From Halarcobacter sp. (GTDB taxonomy: Bacteria; Campylobacterota; Campylobacteria; Campylobacterales; Arcobacteraceae): a stretch of 55,544 bases of DNA. The position numbers and the translations under genes are program-made. How positions within the stretch are numbered: the first letter of the stretch is position 1; each line of letters begins with the position of its first letter. Below, in pieces: positions 34,629 to 44,819 of the stretch. The notes below the pieces were generated by a model, which saw nothing but the letters and a program-made list of their open reading frames with translations, was not told the DNA's origin and did not search any database. The stretch covers positions 1 to 55,544 of the forward strand of contig JAQYVX010000013.1 of the NCBI GenBank assembly GCA_030145305.1, given 5' to 3'.

Positions 34629-36461
34629 TTATCTTTTTATAATTTGATCTTCTATATCTTGTGGAACCGTTCTATTTGAAGGTCCATAATGATCATCAGT
34701 TTTATTTATATTTATTTGTTGTGTTGGGTATGCAATATGAATATCAGGTTCTTTCATAAATGCTTCTAAAATCTCAGGAGACATAGTACTTCTTAATACT
34801 AAAGCTGAATAAGAGTTTGTTAAATACCAAGCTGAAATCACTATTCCATATGGTTCTACAAAGGTATAAACTCTAGGTTCTACACCTGTAGCTCTTAATT
34901 GATATTTACTTCTCATTTTTGAAAGTTGCTTTCTTGTTATATCTGTATAACCTTTTGAATAATGTTTCAAAATCTCTTTTGCTATATGCTGTGCTTTTTT
35001 GTGATTTGAATCAAAAGTAATAGTAATATCAATACCATCCCAAACTGTTCGTAATCCAGAATGCGTATAATTCGCAATCATTTCAGAGAAAACATAGTTA
35101 TTTGGAATAAAGAAAATTCGCCCTGTTCTTCTATTTGTTCTATATGAAGTATAAGTAATATCTTCTCTAATAGTCATTTTAACAAGTGAAATATCAAGAA
35201 CATCTCCCACAACTTCTTGCCCATCTCTTGTTACTTTTATTCTATCTCCAACATGTATAGAACCTGAACTTACAATTACTAGCCATCCAAAAATCGACAT
35301 AAACCAATCTTTTAAAGCAATAGCAATACCAGCTGATGCAAATCCTAATATTGTTACAAGATATGAAACATTATCTATATATGAAAATAACATAATCATC
35401 AAAATCATAAATACAACTAAAAAATTGATTATTTTATTTGTCATATAATAGCTCTCATTTTGAGAGAAATACTTTTTAAGAGCCATTTTAATTAAAAATG
35501 TAATTATAAAAAGAGAAACTATAATTAAAGCAATACTAAATATTTTTTCAATTTGCTCAGATATTTGTGATTTTGTTTCTAAAACTACTTGTTCAATTTT
35601 TCTAGTATAAACCTCTTCAGTAGTAGCAACAATTTCCAAAACCATATTAAAATCTTTTTTCTCTTTATCTAAAAATTTAATTTCATCTTTATATTCAGGC
35701 TTTGTATCTAAATTATATAGTTCAAGATATACGAATAATTTTTCATCTAAAAGATTAATTAATTTTTTAATATCATTTTCTACAGATAAAAACTGATGAT
35801 TATTATTTTCTACTTTTTTAATATATGATAAGGCGTTGATTATCCCAAATGGATTTGTAATATCTTCATATTTTTCTATTTCAGGAGGGTTTATTAATGA
35901 ACCAATTGGAGAACCTTTGTATTCTGAAATAAGTTCAAGCTCATTTTTCTTAATTCTAATTTTATTTTTTAAATGATAAATTTGTTCTTCAGTTTTACCA
36001 GAACTATTTGCAAGGCTTTTTTGTAATTCAGCTAATTCATCTGAAATTCTTCTATAAGCATCATAATTGTTATATCGTTTTATTAGAATATTATTTTTTA
36101 ACTTAGCATCAATTCCTTCAATTTTCTTTTTAAGGCCATTGATTTTAAACTCTCTTTCTTCTTTTTCCTCTTTTTCAAGGCTTAGTCTTTGAGCTTCAAT
36201 AATTGCTTCTTTTTCTAAGGCTATTTTTTCTAAGGCCTCTTGTTCTAAAGCTAACTGTTCTTCTTTTGTTTTTTCAGGAAATTGAATATTTTCTTCATTA
36301 TCAGTTACAAGATTTTTTAATGTTTTTTCAATATTATTTAAAGTTAAATTTTCTAAAGTCGTATTATTTTTATTAGCTTTTTCTTCTATTGCGTGTGCAA
36401 AAGTTAAAAATAAAGAGAGAATCAAAAAACTTTTTAAAGAATTTTTTATTATATTATTCAA
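34629..36461 (-). CDS. MscS-family mechanosensitive channel with long coiled-coil N-terminus
   Basis: 610 residues. A signal peptide (ends near FAHA) is followed by about 270 residues rich in Glu/Lys/Leu predicted as coiled coil in the periplasm, then membrane segments from about 305 on. The pore helix and beta domain are recognisable: GFASAGIAIALKDWFMSIFGWLVI, SIHVGDRIKV and FFIPNNYVFSEMI. The large N-terminal domain puts it with the bigger MscS relatives. Its place next to aroB agrees with Helicobacter order. Confidence 0.88.
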   Translation of the reverse strand: MNNIIKNSLKSFLILSLFLTFAHAIEEKANKNNTTLENLTLNNIEKTLKNLVTDNEENIQFPEKTKEEQLALEQEALEKIALEKEAIIEAQRLSLEKEEKEEREFKINGLKKKIEGIDAKLKNNILIKRYNNYDAYRRISDELAELQKSLANSSGKTEEQIYHLKNKIRIKKNELELISEYKGSPIGSLINPPEIEKYEDITNPFGIINALSYIKKVENNNHQFLSVENDIKKLINLLDEKLFVYLELYNLDTKPEYKDEIKFLDKEKKDFNMVLEIVATTEEVYTRKIEQVVLETKSQISEQIEKIFSIALIIVSLFIITFLIKMALKKYFSQNESYYMTNKIINFLVVFMILMIMLFSYIDNVSYLVTILGFASAGIAIALKDWFMSIFGWLVIVSSGSIHVGDRIKVTRDGQEVVGDVLDISLVKMTIREDITYTSYRTNRRTGRIFFIPNNYVFSEMIANYTHSGLRTVWDGIDITITFDSNHKKAQHIAKEILKHYSKGYTDITRKQLSKMRSKYQLRATGVEPRVYTFVEPYGIVISAWYLTNSYSALVLRSTMSPEILEAFMKEPDIHIAYPTQQININKTDDHYGPSNRTVPQDIEDQIIKR

Positions 36462-36462
36462 A

Positions 36463-37497
36463 TTAAAAACCTTTTAATGTTTTAATAACATCATCTTTTG
36501 AAATCTTATCAGTAATTTCACAATCCCCTATCTCTTTTGAAATAATAAACTTGATTTTATTATCAAGTGATTTTTTATCTAAGAAAAAATCTTCATAAAA
36601 ATTCTCTACATTTTCTATTTTATAGCTTGTTGGAATTTCATATTTTTCAAGAAGTTTTTTAACTCTTAGAGCATTTTCTTCACTCATTTTACCAACTCTT
36701 ACAGCTAAAGCATTTGCCATAACCATTCCTATACCAACAGCTTCACCATGTAAATAAGTTTTATATTTTGTCTCTTTTTCAATTACATGTCCAAAAGTAT
36801 GTCCATAATTAAGAGCAGCTCGTAAGCCTTTTTCTTTTTCATCTTGAGAAACAACCCAAGCTTTTGTTTCAACAGATTTTGCAATTGCTATTTTTATATT
36901 TTCACTATCATTTAAATCATTGTTTTCTAACCAAAGAAAAAAATCTTCATTAAAAGTAACTGCCATTTTTACAATCTCTGCAATGCCAGCACCTAATTCT
37001 CTTTTTGGCAAAGTAGTTAAAAAATATGGATCAATATAAACAGCTCTTGGCTGATGAAAAGCACCTAAAAGATTTTTTCCATATTTATTATTTATTCCAG
37101 TTTTTCCACCAACACTAGCATCAACTTGAGAAAGTAAGGTAGTTGGAATTTGTATGAAATCAATTCCTCTTTGATAAATAGATGCAGCAAAACCAGTCAT
37201 ATCACCAATTACACCGCCACCAAAGGCCAACAATAAAGAACTTCTATTTAATTTTTCTTCAAAACAGTGATCTAAGATAGTATTTAGTGTTTCTAAATTC
37301 TTATACTTTTCTCCATCAGGAACGGTAACAACAGAAAATTCTTTTGCTGAAATTTTTTCTTTTAAATATTCAAGATGAAGTCCACTAACAGTAGGATTTG
37401 TGACAAGAACTACTTTTCTATCAAAAGTTAATTTTTTTAAACTATCAATAGTGACATCATATGAAATGTTATTTGCTAAGCTAATATTTACAATCAT
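36463..37497 (-). CDS. aroB: 3-dehydroquinate synthase
   Basis: 344 residues. Second step of the shikimate pathway, NAD- and metal-dependent. Key motifs: VPDGEKYKN, FGGGVIGDMTGFAAS, IQIPTTLLSQVDASVGGKTGIN, ELGAGIAEIVK, ALNYGHTFGHVIE and LHGEAVGIGM (metal ligands Glu, His, His). Normal length. First gene of a six-gene leftward run to mog with overlaps or short gaps throughout. Confidence 0.96.
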   Translation of the reverse strand: MIVNISLANNISYDVTIDSLKKLTFDRKVVLVTNPTVSGLHLEYLKEKISAKEFSVVTVPDGEKYKNLETLNTILDHCFEEKLNRSSLLLAFGGGVIGDMTGFAASIYQRGIDFIQIPTTLLSQVDASVGGKTGINNKYGKNLLGAFHQPRAVYIDPYFLTTLPKRELGAGIAEIVKMAVTFNEDFFLWLENNDLNDSENIKIAIAKSVETKAWVVSQDEKEKGLRAALNYGHTFGHVIEKETKYKTYLHGEAVGIGMVMANALAVRVGKMSEENALRVKKLLEKYEIPTSYKIENVENFYEDFFLDKKSLDNKIKFIISKEIGDCEITDKISKDDVIKTLKGF

Positions 37498-37662
37498 TAA
37501 AAATCCATAAGTTATAATTTAATAGAAGATAGCAAATTTTAGCTAAAAAAGTCCTTAGATTGGGCTTTGTTGAATAAGTTTTAATTTAAGTTTTATTTCT
37601 TTTTATAGAGCATAAAAAGTTGCTAATTTTTTATGTAAAATCCCAAAATCAACCATATTTTC

Positions 37663-38535
37663 TTAAATCGATATTATATAATTAGTTTCAAAAATTTCAT
37701 TTTTTTCTAAAGATTTTATAGCTTTTTTTTCATCAAATTTCTTATTATGTTCTTTAAAGTCAGCTATTCCATGCCAAGGTTCAATACAAATAAAAGGTGT
37801 GCCTCTAGCTTCTGACCAAAGTCCTATATATGGAAATTCTTCAAACTCTACTCTTATAAATTTATCATTTATATCATTTGCAAAAAGTATTGTTTTATTT
37901 TTTAGATTTTCTAAAATTAAAGCATCATCTTTAAAAATTTCTTCATTTAAATATAATTTCCCATCATAAAGAGAAAGCTTTTCTTTTTTTGAAGATATTC
38001 CATCTTTTGTTAAAGGAAGTCTTTCAATCTCAAAAGTATCATAAAATTTAAAATAAGAATCTTCTTTTCTTTCATCAGCTAAAGGCCAATTAAAACCAGG
38101 GTGAGCACCAATAGAAAAAAGCATTGTTTTTTCATCTTTATTTACAACTTTATAGCTTATTTTTAGGCTATTTTCAAAAAGTTCATAGGAAATATACAAT
38201 TCAAAAGCAAAAGGATATTTTTCTAAGGTGTTCTCATCTTCTTTTAATTTAAAGCAAAGATAATTGTTTTTTTCTTCAAAAAGAATAAACACATTATCTC
38301 TTGCAAATCCATGCTGTCCCATTTTATAAGTTTTATCTTCATAAATATATTCATCATCAATTAACTTTCCTACAATAGGAAAAAGTATAGGAGAATGCCG
38401 GCCCCAATGCTTTTCATCAGCTTGCCACATATACTCTATGTCTATACCATTTCTTTTAAGACTACAAAGCTCCGCACCAAAATCTTTTATTGATGCAGAG
38501 ATAAAGTTATTTGAGATTTTATATTCCATGTTCAA
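37663..38535 (-). CDS. Aldose 1-epimerase family protein
   Basis: 290 residues in the galactose mutarotase fold, LacX-like group. Blocks seen: FGAELCSLKRNGIDIEYMW, RHSPILFPIVGKL, GQHGFARDNVF, SIGAHPGFNWPL and FICIEPWHGIAD (the catalytic His and Glu pattern). Sugar substrate not determinable. 10 bp downstream of the RhlE helicase gene and co-directional. Confidence 0.88.
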   Translation of the reverse strand: MNMEYKISNNFISASIKDFGAELCSLKRNGIDIEYMWQADEKHWGRHSPILFPIVGKLIDDEYIYEDKTYKMGQHGFARDNVFILFEEKNNYLCFKLKEDENTLEKYPFAFELYISYELFENSLKISYKVVNKDEKTMLFSIGAHPGFNWPLADERKEDSYFKFYDTFEIERLPLTKDGISSKKEKLSLYDGKLYLNEEIFKDDALILENLKNKTILFANDINDKFIRVEFEEFPYIGLWSEARGTPFICIEPWHGIADFKEHNKKFDEKKAIKSLEKNEIFETNYIISI

Positions 38536-38545
38536 TCCTTATAAA

Positions 38546-39883
38546 TTAAGCTCTTCCTGACGATTTGCCCTGTGTTTTTCTTGAATTACTTCGTGAACTA
38601 TTAGTATTTGCCCGAGGATTATTTCTTGGGTTATTTTTTGAAGTTCTACTATCATTTTTATTTCTATTATTTCTAGAACTATTGGTATTATTAGAAGAAT
38701 TTCCTCTATTTTGCCCACTTCTTGTTATTGGTTCTGCTTTTATTGATGGGTTTACTTCAAAGCCTTCAATAATTACTTTTTTAATTTGTTTGTTAATTAA
38801 TTTTTCAATACCTTTTAAATAATCATGTTCATCAACACAAACTAAAGATACAGCTTCACCTTCTCGTCCAGCACGACCTGTTCGTCCAATTCTATGTACA
38901 TAATCTTCTGCAACATTTGGTAATTCAAAGTTTACTACATGAGGCAATTGGTCAATATCAATTCCCCTTGCAGCAATATCAGTTGCAACTAAAACTTTTA
39001 TATTTCCTGCTTTAAAATCAGCTAAAGCTTTTGTTCTTGCACCTTGGCTTTTATTTCCATGAATTGCAGAAGAACTTATATCAAATTTGTTTAGTTGTTC
39101 ACTTAATCTATTTGCACCATGTTTAGTTCTTGTAAATACTAAAACTTGCTTCCAATTATCTTTTTTAATTAAATGAATTAAAAGATCTCTTTTTCTTTCT
39201 CTATCAACATGATGTACAACTTGTTCAACTGTTTCAGAAGAAGTATTTCTTCGTGCAACTTCAATTAACTCTGGGTTATTTAAAAGTTTGTCTGCTAATT
39301 TTTTAATATCATCAGAAAAAGTAGCTGAGAAAAGTAAGTTTTGTCTATGAGCAGGTAAAAGTGCTAAAACTTTTTTAATATCATGTATAAATCCCATATC
39401 AAGCATTCTATCTGCTTCATCTAAAACAAAAAATTCTACTCTTCCTAAGTCTAAACTATCTTGTGAAATTAAATCTAAAAGTCGTCCAGGAGTTGCTATT
39501 ACAATATCAACACCTTTTCTAATAGCTGCTCTTTGAGGATTTATTCCAACTCCACCAAAAACAATTGTTGATTTAAAAGGAAGATATTTCCCATAAGTTT
39601 TCACATTCTCTCCAACTTGCGCTGCTAGTTCTCTAGTAGGAGTTAAAATTAAAGCTCTAACGTGAGGCTTTCCTGTCCCTCTTTTTTTATCATGTAATCT
39701 TTGTAAAATTGGAAGTGTAAATCCTGCTGTTTTTCCTGTACCTGTTTGTGCACCTGCAAGAACATCTTTTTTCTCTAATATAATAGGAATTGCTTGTTCT
39801 TGAATAGGTGAAGGTTTTGTATAACCTTGATCCTTTATAGCATCTAATAGTTCTTTACATAAACCTAAATCTGAAAATGTCAT
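38546..39883 (-). CDS. rhlE: DEAD-box RNA helicase, RhlE type
   Basis: 445 residues. Core motifs in order: Q motif with [24 protein letters not shown] (I), PTRELAAQ (Ia), ATPGRLLDL (Ib), [13 protein letters not shown] (II), FSATF (III), [12 protein letters not shown] (IV), [11 protein letters not shown] (V), [13 protein letters not shown] (VI). After residue 385 the tail is almost only Asn, Ser, Arg, Lys and Gly, a flexible RNA-binding region. It acts in ribosome assembly or RNA turnover. Confidence 0.92.
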   Translation of the reverse strand: MTFSDLGLCKELLDAIKDQGYTKPSPIQEQAIPIILEKKDVLAGAQTGTGKTAGFTLPILQRLHDKKRGTGKPHVRALILTPTRELAAQVGENVKTYGKYLPFKSTIVFGGVGINPQRAAIRKGVDIVIATPGRLLDLISQDSLDLGRVEFFVLDEADRMLDMGFIHDIKKVLALLPAHRQNLLFSATFSDDIKKLADKLLNNPELIEVARRNTSSETVEQVVHHVDRERKRDLLIHLIKKDNWKQVLVFTRTKHGANRLSEQLNKFDISSSAIHGNKSQGARTKALADFKAGNIKVLVATDIAARGIDIDQLPHVVNFELPNVAEDYVHRIGRTGRAGREGEAVSLVCVDEHDYLKGIEKLINKQIKKVIIEGFEVNPSIKAEPITRSGQNRGNSSNNTNSSRNNRNKNDSRTSKNNPRNNPRANTNSSRSNSRKTQGKSSGRA

Positions 39884-39890
39884 ATATCTC

Positions 39891-40253
39891 CTACTCTTTT
39901 TCTAATGAAACTTCTGTTTCATCTTCACTTGAATTTGAGTTTTCGTCAGATTCCTCTGTAATTTCTACTTCTTCAATTTTTTTAATACCTTCTGTTGATA
40001 ATATTTCCATATAAAAGCTATCACATTTTTCTTTTGCTGCTTCATTTATACAATCAGTAATATCATTAAAATCAACCTCTTTTGGTGTTTCATCATTTTT
40101 TGCAAATTTACATTTTAAATCCCAAAAATCTACACCCTCAGGAAGATTTTTTCTTTTTTCTCTTTTTATATATTTTCTAATTTCATGTTTAATAGCTTCA
40201 AGAAGTCTATCTGGATGTTTATTTTCTATATTTAACTTAAACGTTTTTTTCAT
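39891..40253 (-). CDS. Small conserved protein, DUF6172-like
   Basis: 120 residues. The N-terminal part is [33 protein letters not shown], then [12 protein letters not shown], then an acidic Ser/Glu-rich tail. The pattern fits the uncharacterised DUF6172 group common in Campylobacterota and gamma-proteobacteria; I cannot confirm it without a search. It precedes rhlE by 7 bp, so co-expression with the helicase is likely. Confidence 0.65.
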   Translation of the reverse strand: MKKTFKLNIENKHPDRLLEAIKHEIRKYIKREKRKNLPEGVDFWDLKCKFAKNDETPKEVDFNDITDCINEAAKEKCDSFYMEILSTEGIKKIEEVEITEESDENSNSSEDETEVSLEKE

Positions 40254-40348
40254 TTATTTCCTTTTTTTGGATTATACACCATATTAGATGTATAAAACAT
40301 CAAGTTGCACTTAAGTATAATTCAAAAAAAGTTAATTAAAGGATATCT

Positions 40349-40795
40349 ATGCTTGAAAAAATTGGTGAAACACTAGATAATATGGATGTATTTGAGCTGT
40401 CTGATACAATTGCAGTTGATGAAGATGGAATTATTTATAAAATTAATAATGATGAATTATGTGATAGTATTTATTGTGTTGCAGATTTTGAAAATAGAAC
40501 TTCTGTTGATGATATAAAAAGTCATATTGTAAATACTTATAAATTAATTGTAGGAAAACATAGAATTGATATTGTTGCAAATAAGATTGATGGCGAAAAA
40601 TTTAAATATATTGATGAAGATGAAAATGAATTTGTTCAAATAGAATTTAAAGAAAATTCAATCAAGTTGTTTGATAGTGGAGAAGTTGAAGAAAATATTA
40701 CAAAGGAAGAGTTTAAAACTCATATTTTAGCTATTGAAAAAGCTTATCATTATGATGTTGATGAATTTGAAGATTTTTTTAGCCTAAAATTCTAG
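40349..40795 (+). CDS. Acidic hypothetical protein
   Basis: 148 residues, strongly acidic, with no membrane segment or signal. It is rich in Asp/Glu/Asn and beta-prone segments (IAVDEDGIIYKINNDEL, FKYIDEDENEFVQIEFKENSIKLF). No family was recognised. AAAGGA precedes the ATG, and coding character (length, AT-biased third positions like its neighbours) supports a real gene. Divergent from the DUF6172-like gene. Confidence 0.65.
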   Translation: MLEKIGETLDNMDVFELSDTIAVDEDGIIYKINNDELCDSIYCVADFENRTSVDDIKSHIVNTYKLIVGKHRIDIVANKIDGEKFKYIDEDENEFVQIEFKENSIKLFDSGEVEENITKEEFKTHILAIEKAYHYDVDEFEDFFSLKF

Positions 40796-40923
40796 CTTAT
40801 ACAAGTCAAATAGGAGTAATTTAATTTTTTTATTTTTACAAAAATAATATATAAATATAATTGTTACTAAAATGCAATTTTTTTCTACTATAATAGTTTA
40901 TATTTAAAAATTTAGGAGAAAAA

Positions 40924-41985
40924 ATGAAAAAGTTAAGCATTCTATTTGTTACTACATCTGTATTACTAAGCGGTAATTTGTTTGCAGAAGATACATTAAA
41001 AATCCTTACGTGGAAAGGCTATGCTCCACAGGCTCTAGTTCAAAAATTTGAAAAAGAAACAGGAATAAATGTTAAATTAACATATTCAAATAATGAAGAA
41101 ATGATAGCAAAACTAAGAGCTACTAGAGGAGCTGGTTTTGATCTTGCACAACCATCACAAGATAGAATTTCTTCAGTTCAAGCTAAATACAAAATCTATA
41201 AACCAATAGATTATTCAAAATTAAATAATTTAAATATTGTACCTTCAATGTTAGCTGCGGTTAAGAAAAATACACAGCTTAAAGGTAAATCATATGCAGT
41301 TCCGTTTTGTTATGGAACATCTGGTTTAATTGTTAATAAAAAATTAGCTCCTGATGCAAAAGATTATAGCGATTTATTAAACCCTAAATACTCAGGTAAA
41401 ATCTCATATAGATTAAAAAGACCAACTCTTATAGCTCTTGCTTTTGCAAAAGGCACTAATCCTTTTGAGAAATATTCTGATATAAAAGCCTACTCAACTC
41501 TTATGGATTCTGTTGGGAAGGATTTAATTGAGGCTAAACCATTGGCACATAACTATTGGGCAAATGGAGACACACTTTTAAGTATGTTAAGAAGTGGAGA
41601 AGTAACTGTTGCCATGGGTTGGGACGGTGGTGGCTGGAAACTACATAAAGAAAACCCAGATATCGACTTTGTTGCACCAAAAAGTGGAGCATTAGGTTGG
41701 ATTGATACTTTTGCAATTCCTGCAAAAGCTAAAAATGTAGAAGGTGCTTATAAATGGATTAATTTTATGTTAAAACCAGAAAATGCAGCTTACTTCACAA
41801 ATGACCAAGGATATGGTACTGCTTCAAATGGAGCAACTAAACTTTTAGATCCTGAAAAAAGAGATAACTTTGAAAGAACATTTTCAAAAGCAGATTTAGA
41901 TAATATAAATTGGTATCCGCCAGTTCCTTCAAAGCTAGAAAAAATTGAAGGTAAAATTTTAGATTTAGTAAAATCTTCACAATAA
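40924..41985 (+). CDS. PotD-like extracellular solute-binding protein
   Basis: 353 residues: signal peptide (MKKLSILFVTTSVLLSGNLFA), then LKILTWKGYAPQALVQKFEKETGINVKLTYSNNEEM, the typical start of spermidine/putrescine-type binding proteins, and later VAMGWDGGGWKL and GWIDTFAIPAKAKN. Polyamine is the default guess, but related proteins carry other amines or amino acids. A TATAAT-type promoter lies in the 128-bp gap before it and AGGAG precedes the ATG. A hairpin after the stop separates it from the ATPase gene. Confidence 0.88.
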   Translation: MKKLSILFVTTSVLLSGNLFAEDTLKILTWKGYAPQALVQKFEKETGINVKLTYSNNEEMIAKLRATRGAGFDLAQPSQDRISSVQAKYKIYKPIDYSKLNNLNIVPSMLAAVKKNTQLKGKSYAVPFCYGTSGLIVNKKLAPDAKDYSDLLNPKYSGKISYRLKRPTLIALAFAKGTNPFEKYSDIKAYSTLMDSVGKDLIEAKPLAHNYWANGDTLLSMLRSGEVTVAMGWDGGGWKLHKENPDIDFVAPKSGALGWIDTFAIPAKAKNVEGAYKWINFMLKPENAAYFTNDQGYGTASNGATKLLDPEKRDNFERTFSKADLDNINWYPPVPSKLEKIEGKILDLVKSSQ

Positions 41986-41992
41986 AACAATA

Positions 41993-42012
41993 AGGGGAAG
42001 TAAAACTCCCCT
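41993..42012 (+). terminator. Hairpin between binding-protein and ATPase genes
   Basis: A GC-rich AGGGGA / TCCCCT stem with an 8-nt loop followed by ATTTTA. In transporter operons such a hairpin often lets only part of transcription through, giving more binding protein than membrane parts. Confidence 0.65.
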
Positions 42013-42027
42013 ATTTTAGGAAAATTA

Positions 42028-43095
42028 ATGCAAAATGTTTTAGATATTAGAAATCTTAAAAAAAAGTTTGGAGATCACCAAGCAGTTAATGGTGTAAATT
42101 TTCAAGTAGAAGAAGGTAAATTCTTCTCAATTTTAGGCCCCTCAGGTTGTGGGAAAACAACTTTACTTCGAATGATTGCTGGATTTTTAGAGCCAAGTTC
42201 AGGAAATATCCTTATAAATAATAAGGAAATGGTAGGTATTTCACCTAACAAAAGACCTGTAAATCTTGTTTTTCAAAATTTAGCACTTTTCCCCATGATG
42301 AATGTTCAAGAAAATGTAGCATTTGGACTAAAAAGACAAAATGTTGATAAAAAAGAAATAGAAAAAAGAGTTAAATCTATGTTAGAAAGAGTTCATCTTG
42401 AAGATTATCTAAATCACAATGTCCAAGAACTCTCAGGAGGACAAAAACAAAGAGTTGCAATTGCTAGGTCACTTGTTTTATCTCCTTCTATTCTTCTTTT
42501 AGATGAGCCTTTAGGGGCCTTAGATTTAAAACTTAGAGAAGAAATGAAAATAGAATTAAAAAAACTTCAAAATGAGATTGGAACAACATTTATTTATATA
42601 ACTCATGATCAATCAGAAGCCTTAGTTATGAGTGATAAGGTTGCGGTTATGAATAAAGGACAATTAGAACAAATAGATACGCCTCAAAATCTTTATGCAA
42701 ATCCAAAAACTAGTTTTGTAGCTGGTTTTGTTGGTGAAACAAATAAATTTCAAGCCTTTAAAGAAAATGAAGAATCAGTAATAACAAAAGAAGGAATTAA
42801 GTTTTTATCTATATTTATAGATAAAGATATTAAAAAAGATTGTACTTTATTTGTAAGACCTGAAGCAATAGCCTTATTTCCAAAAGATAATGAAAAAGAT
42901 ATGAATTACTTTGATTTAAAAGTAAAAACAATACTTTTTGATGGTTCAAATACGAAAATATTAGCAACTTTTTTAGAGAATAATCATGAAATTATGGTTT
43001 CATTACCTCAAAATAGAGAATTTGCTCATATACAAAAAAATGATGTGGTGAAAGCCGGTGTTCACATAGAAGATTGTAAGTGTTATAAAGCATGA
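42028..43095 (+). CDS. PotA-like ABC transporter ATPase
   Basis: 355 residues. Walker A ILGPSGCGKTTLL, signature LSGGQKQRVAIARSL, Walker B ILLLDEPLGALD, switch THDQSEA, and a C-terminal TOBE-type domain (VRPEAIALFPK onward). Normal PotA length. It overlaps the first permease by 4 bp. Confidence 0.92.
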   Translation: MQNVLDIRNLKKKFGDHQAVNGVNFQVEEGKFFSILGPSGCGKTTLLRMIAGFLEPSSGNILINNKEMVGISPNKRPVNLVFQNLALFPMMNVQENVAFGLKRQNVDKKEIEKRVKSMLERVHLEDYLNHNVQELSGGQKQRVAIARSLVLSPSILLLDEPLGALDLKLREEMKIELKKLQNEIGTTFIYITHDQSEALVMSDKVAVMNKGQLEQIDTPQNLYANPKTSFVAGFVGETNKFQAFKENEESVITKEGIKFLSIFIDKDIKKDCTLFVRPEAIALFPKDNEKDMNYFDLKVKTILFDGSNTKILATFLENNHEIMVSLPQNREFAHIQKNDVVKAGVHIEDCKCYKA

Positions 43096-43949
43096 AAAAA
43101 CATATAACTTTAGCATTTTTAATATTTTTTATTCCTGTATTTTTGTGGCTTTTTTTACTTATAATTTTACCTCAAATTGACCTATTCTTTATGTCTTTAA
43201 AAGTGGAAAATGATGTAGGAGATATGGTTTGGAGTTTTAATAATTATAATGAATTTTTTCAAGAAAAAATATACTGGTTAACTTTTCTAAGAACAGCTTT
43301 GTATTCAATTCTTGTGACCTTTTTAACTTTTGTGGTAACTTTTCCTATTGCCTTTTATATTACTAAAATCATTTCTCCCAAATATAAAGGTTTTTTAACT
43401 ATCTTACTTTTGATGCCTTTTTGGGTTAGTGAACTTGTACGTGTCTATGGTTGGATGATTTTACTAAGAGAAAGTGGAGTGATAAACTATTATTTAATGC
43501 AATTTGGATTAATTGATAAACCAATACAAATGCTTTATAATGATGTTTCCATGATAATGGGACTTGTTTATACTTCTATGTTATTTATGATTGTTCCATT
43601 AATATCTGCTTTAGATGGAATGGATGATAGTTATATTGAAGCAGCTTTAGATTTAGGTGCTTCAAAATTTGTAATATTTTTTAAAATAATAATACCATAT
43701 GCAGCACCAGGAATAGTTTCTGGTTCTATTGTAGTTTTCATGCTAACCTTAGGTAATTATTTAACACCAAATCTCTTAGGTGGAAAGAATTCTTTATGGT
43801 TTACTGAACAAATTTATAATCAATTTATTGCAAGCTTTAATTGGAATCAAGGTGCAGCATTTGGATTTTTACTTTTAATTTTATCTTCACTAATTATTTG
43901 GATTGGCTTAAAAATTAGTAAGCAAAATCTTTCAAAGGCATTATCATGA
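43092..43949 (+). CDS. PotB-like ABC permease
   Basis: 285 residues with six membrane segments. The EAA loop is EAALDLGASKFVIFFKIIIPYAAPGI. The central LLLMPFWVSELVRVYGWMILL is typical for PotB-type permeases. 4-bp overlaps with both neighbours show translational coupling. Confidence 0.92.
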   Translation: MKKHITLAFLIFFIPVFLWLFLLIILPQIDLFFMSLKVENDVGDMVWSFNNYNEFFQEKIYWLTFLRTALYSILVTFLTFVVTFPIAFYITKIISPKYKGFLTILLLMPFWVSELVRVYGWMILLRESGVINYYLMQFGLIDKPIQMLYNDVSMIMGLVYTSMLFMIVPLISALDGMDDSYIEAALDLGASKFVIFFKIIIPYAAPGIVSGSIVVFMLTLGNYLTPNLLGGKNSLWFTEQIYNQFIASFNWNQGAAFGFLLLILSSLIIWIGLKISKQNLSKALS

Positions 43950-44803
43950 TAAGAGCTTTGCCAAGAAGTAAAAAATATAATCTTACTTTTTTATTTTATA
44001 TAATTTTATTTTATCTTTTTTTGTTTGCTCCATTAGTTATTACTTGTATTTTAGCCTTTAATAATTCTGATTTTCCAAGCTTACCTTGGAAAGGATTTTC
44101 CCTTGATTGGTTCTTGTCTAATACCCAAGATAGAGTAGGACTATTCCATGATAGTAATAGTTTACAAAGTATAATTATAAGTATCCAAACTGCATTTTTT
44201 GTTTCTATTTTTTCTTTGCTAGTTGGAACAATGGCAGCCTTTTTATTCGAAAGAGAAAATTTTAGATTTAAACAAGCTTTTTATTTTCTTGCCCTACTTC
44301 CTTTGGTGATTCCAGGGGTTATACTTGGTATTTCTTTGCTTTTAGCAACGAATACAGCAGGAACATACTTTGAAGATGTCTGGGGCTTAGATATAAGCAT
44401 TTTAAGACCTAGCTTTTGGTTGGTTGTACTTGGACAGTTTTCATTTATCACTACTTTTGTTTTACTAGTGGTCTCTGCAAGACTAAAAAAATTTGATAAT
44501 TCTTTATCAGAAGCTGCATTAAATTTAGGTGCAAGTAAATTTGATACCATAAGATTAATTATTTTACCATTTTTAAAACCAGCACTTATTGGGGCAGGTG
44601 CAGTTGCCTTTTTGATGAGCTTTGAAAACTTTAATACTACTTTATTTTTAGTGGGTTCAGATACAACTTTACCTGTTAATTTATATCTTCAAGTACGAGA
44701 TGGTAGTACCCCTATTATAAATTCAATATCGTTTTTATTGATAATATCAACTTCAATTTTAGCTATTATGAATTTAATATTTACAAAAAAAGAATCAATA
44801 TAA
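43946..44803 (+). CDS. PotC-like ABC permease
   Basis: 285 residues with six membrane segments and EAA loop EAALNLGASKFDTIRLIILPFLKPALIGA; LPLVIPGVILGISLLL is characteristic of PotC. Partner of the preceding permease. The glycerophosphodiesterase gene starts 16 bp downstream. Confidence 0.92.
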   Translation: MIRALPRSKKYNLTFLFYIILFYLFLFAPLVITCILAFNNSDFPSLPWKGFSLDWFLSNTQDRVGLFHDSNSLQSIIISIQTAFFVSIFSLLVGTMAAFLFERENFRFKQAFYFLALLPLVIPGVILGISLLLATNTAGTYFEDVWGLDISILRPSFWLVVLGQFSFITTFVLLVVSARLKKFDNSLSEAALNLGASKFDTIRLIILPFLKPALIGAGAVAFLMSFENFNTTLFLVGSDTTLPVNLYLQVRDGSTPIINSISFLLIISTSILAIMNLIFTKKESI

Positions 44804-44819
44804 GAGAGAATCAGAACAA

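Noticed and set aside
37561-37590. TTGGGCTTTGTTGAATAAG as an insertion-sequence end
   Set aside because: It recalls some IS termini, but no matching inverted end or transposase fragment was found in the 165-bp gap before aroB.
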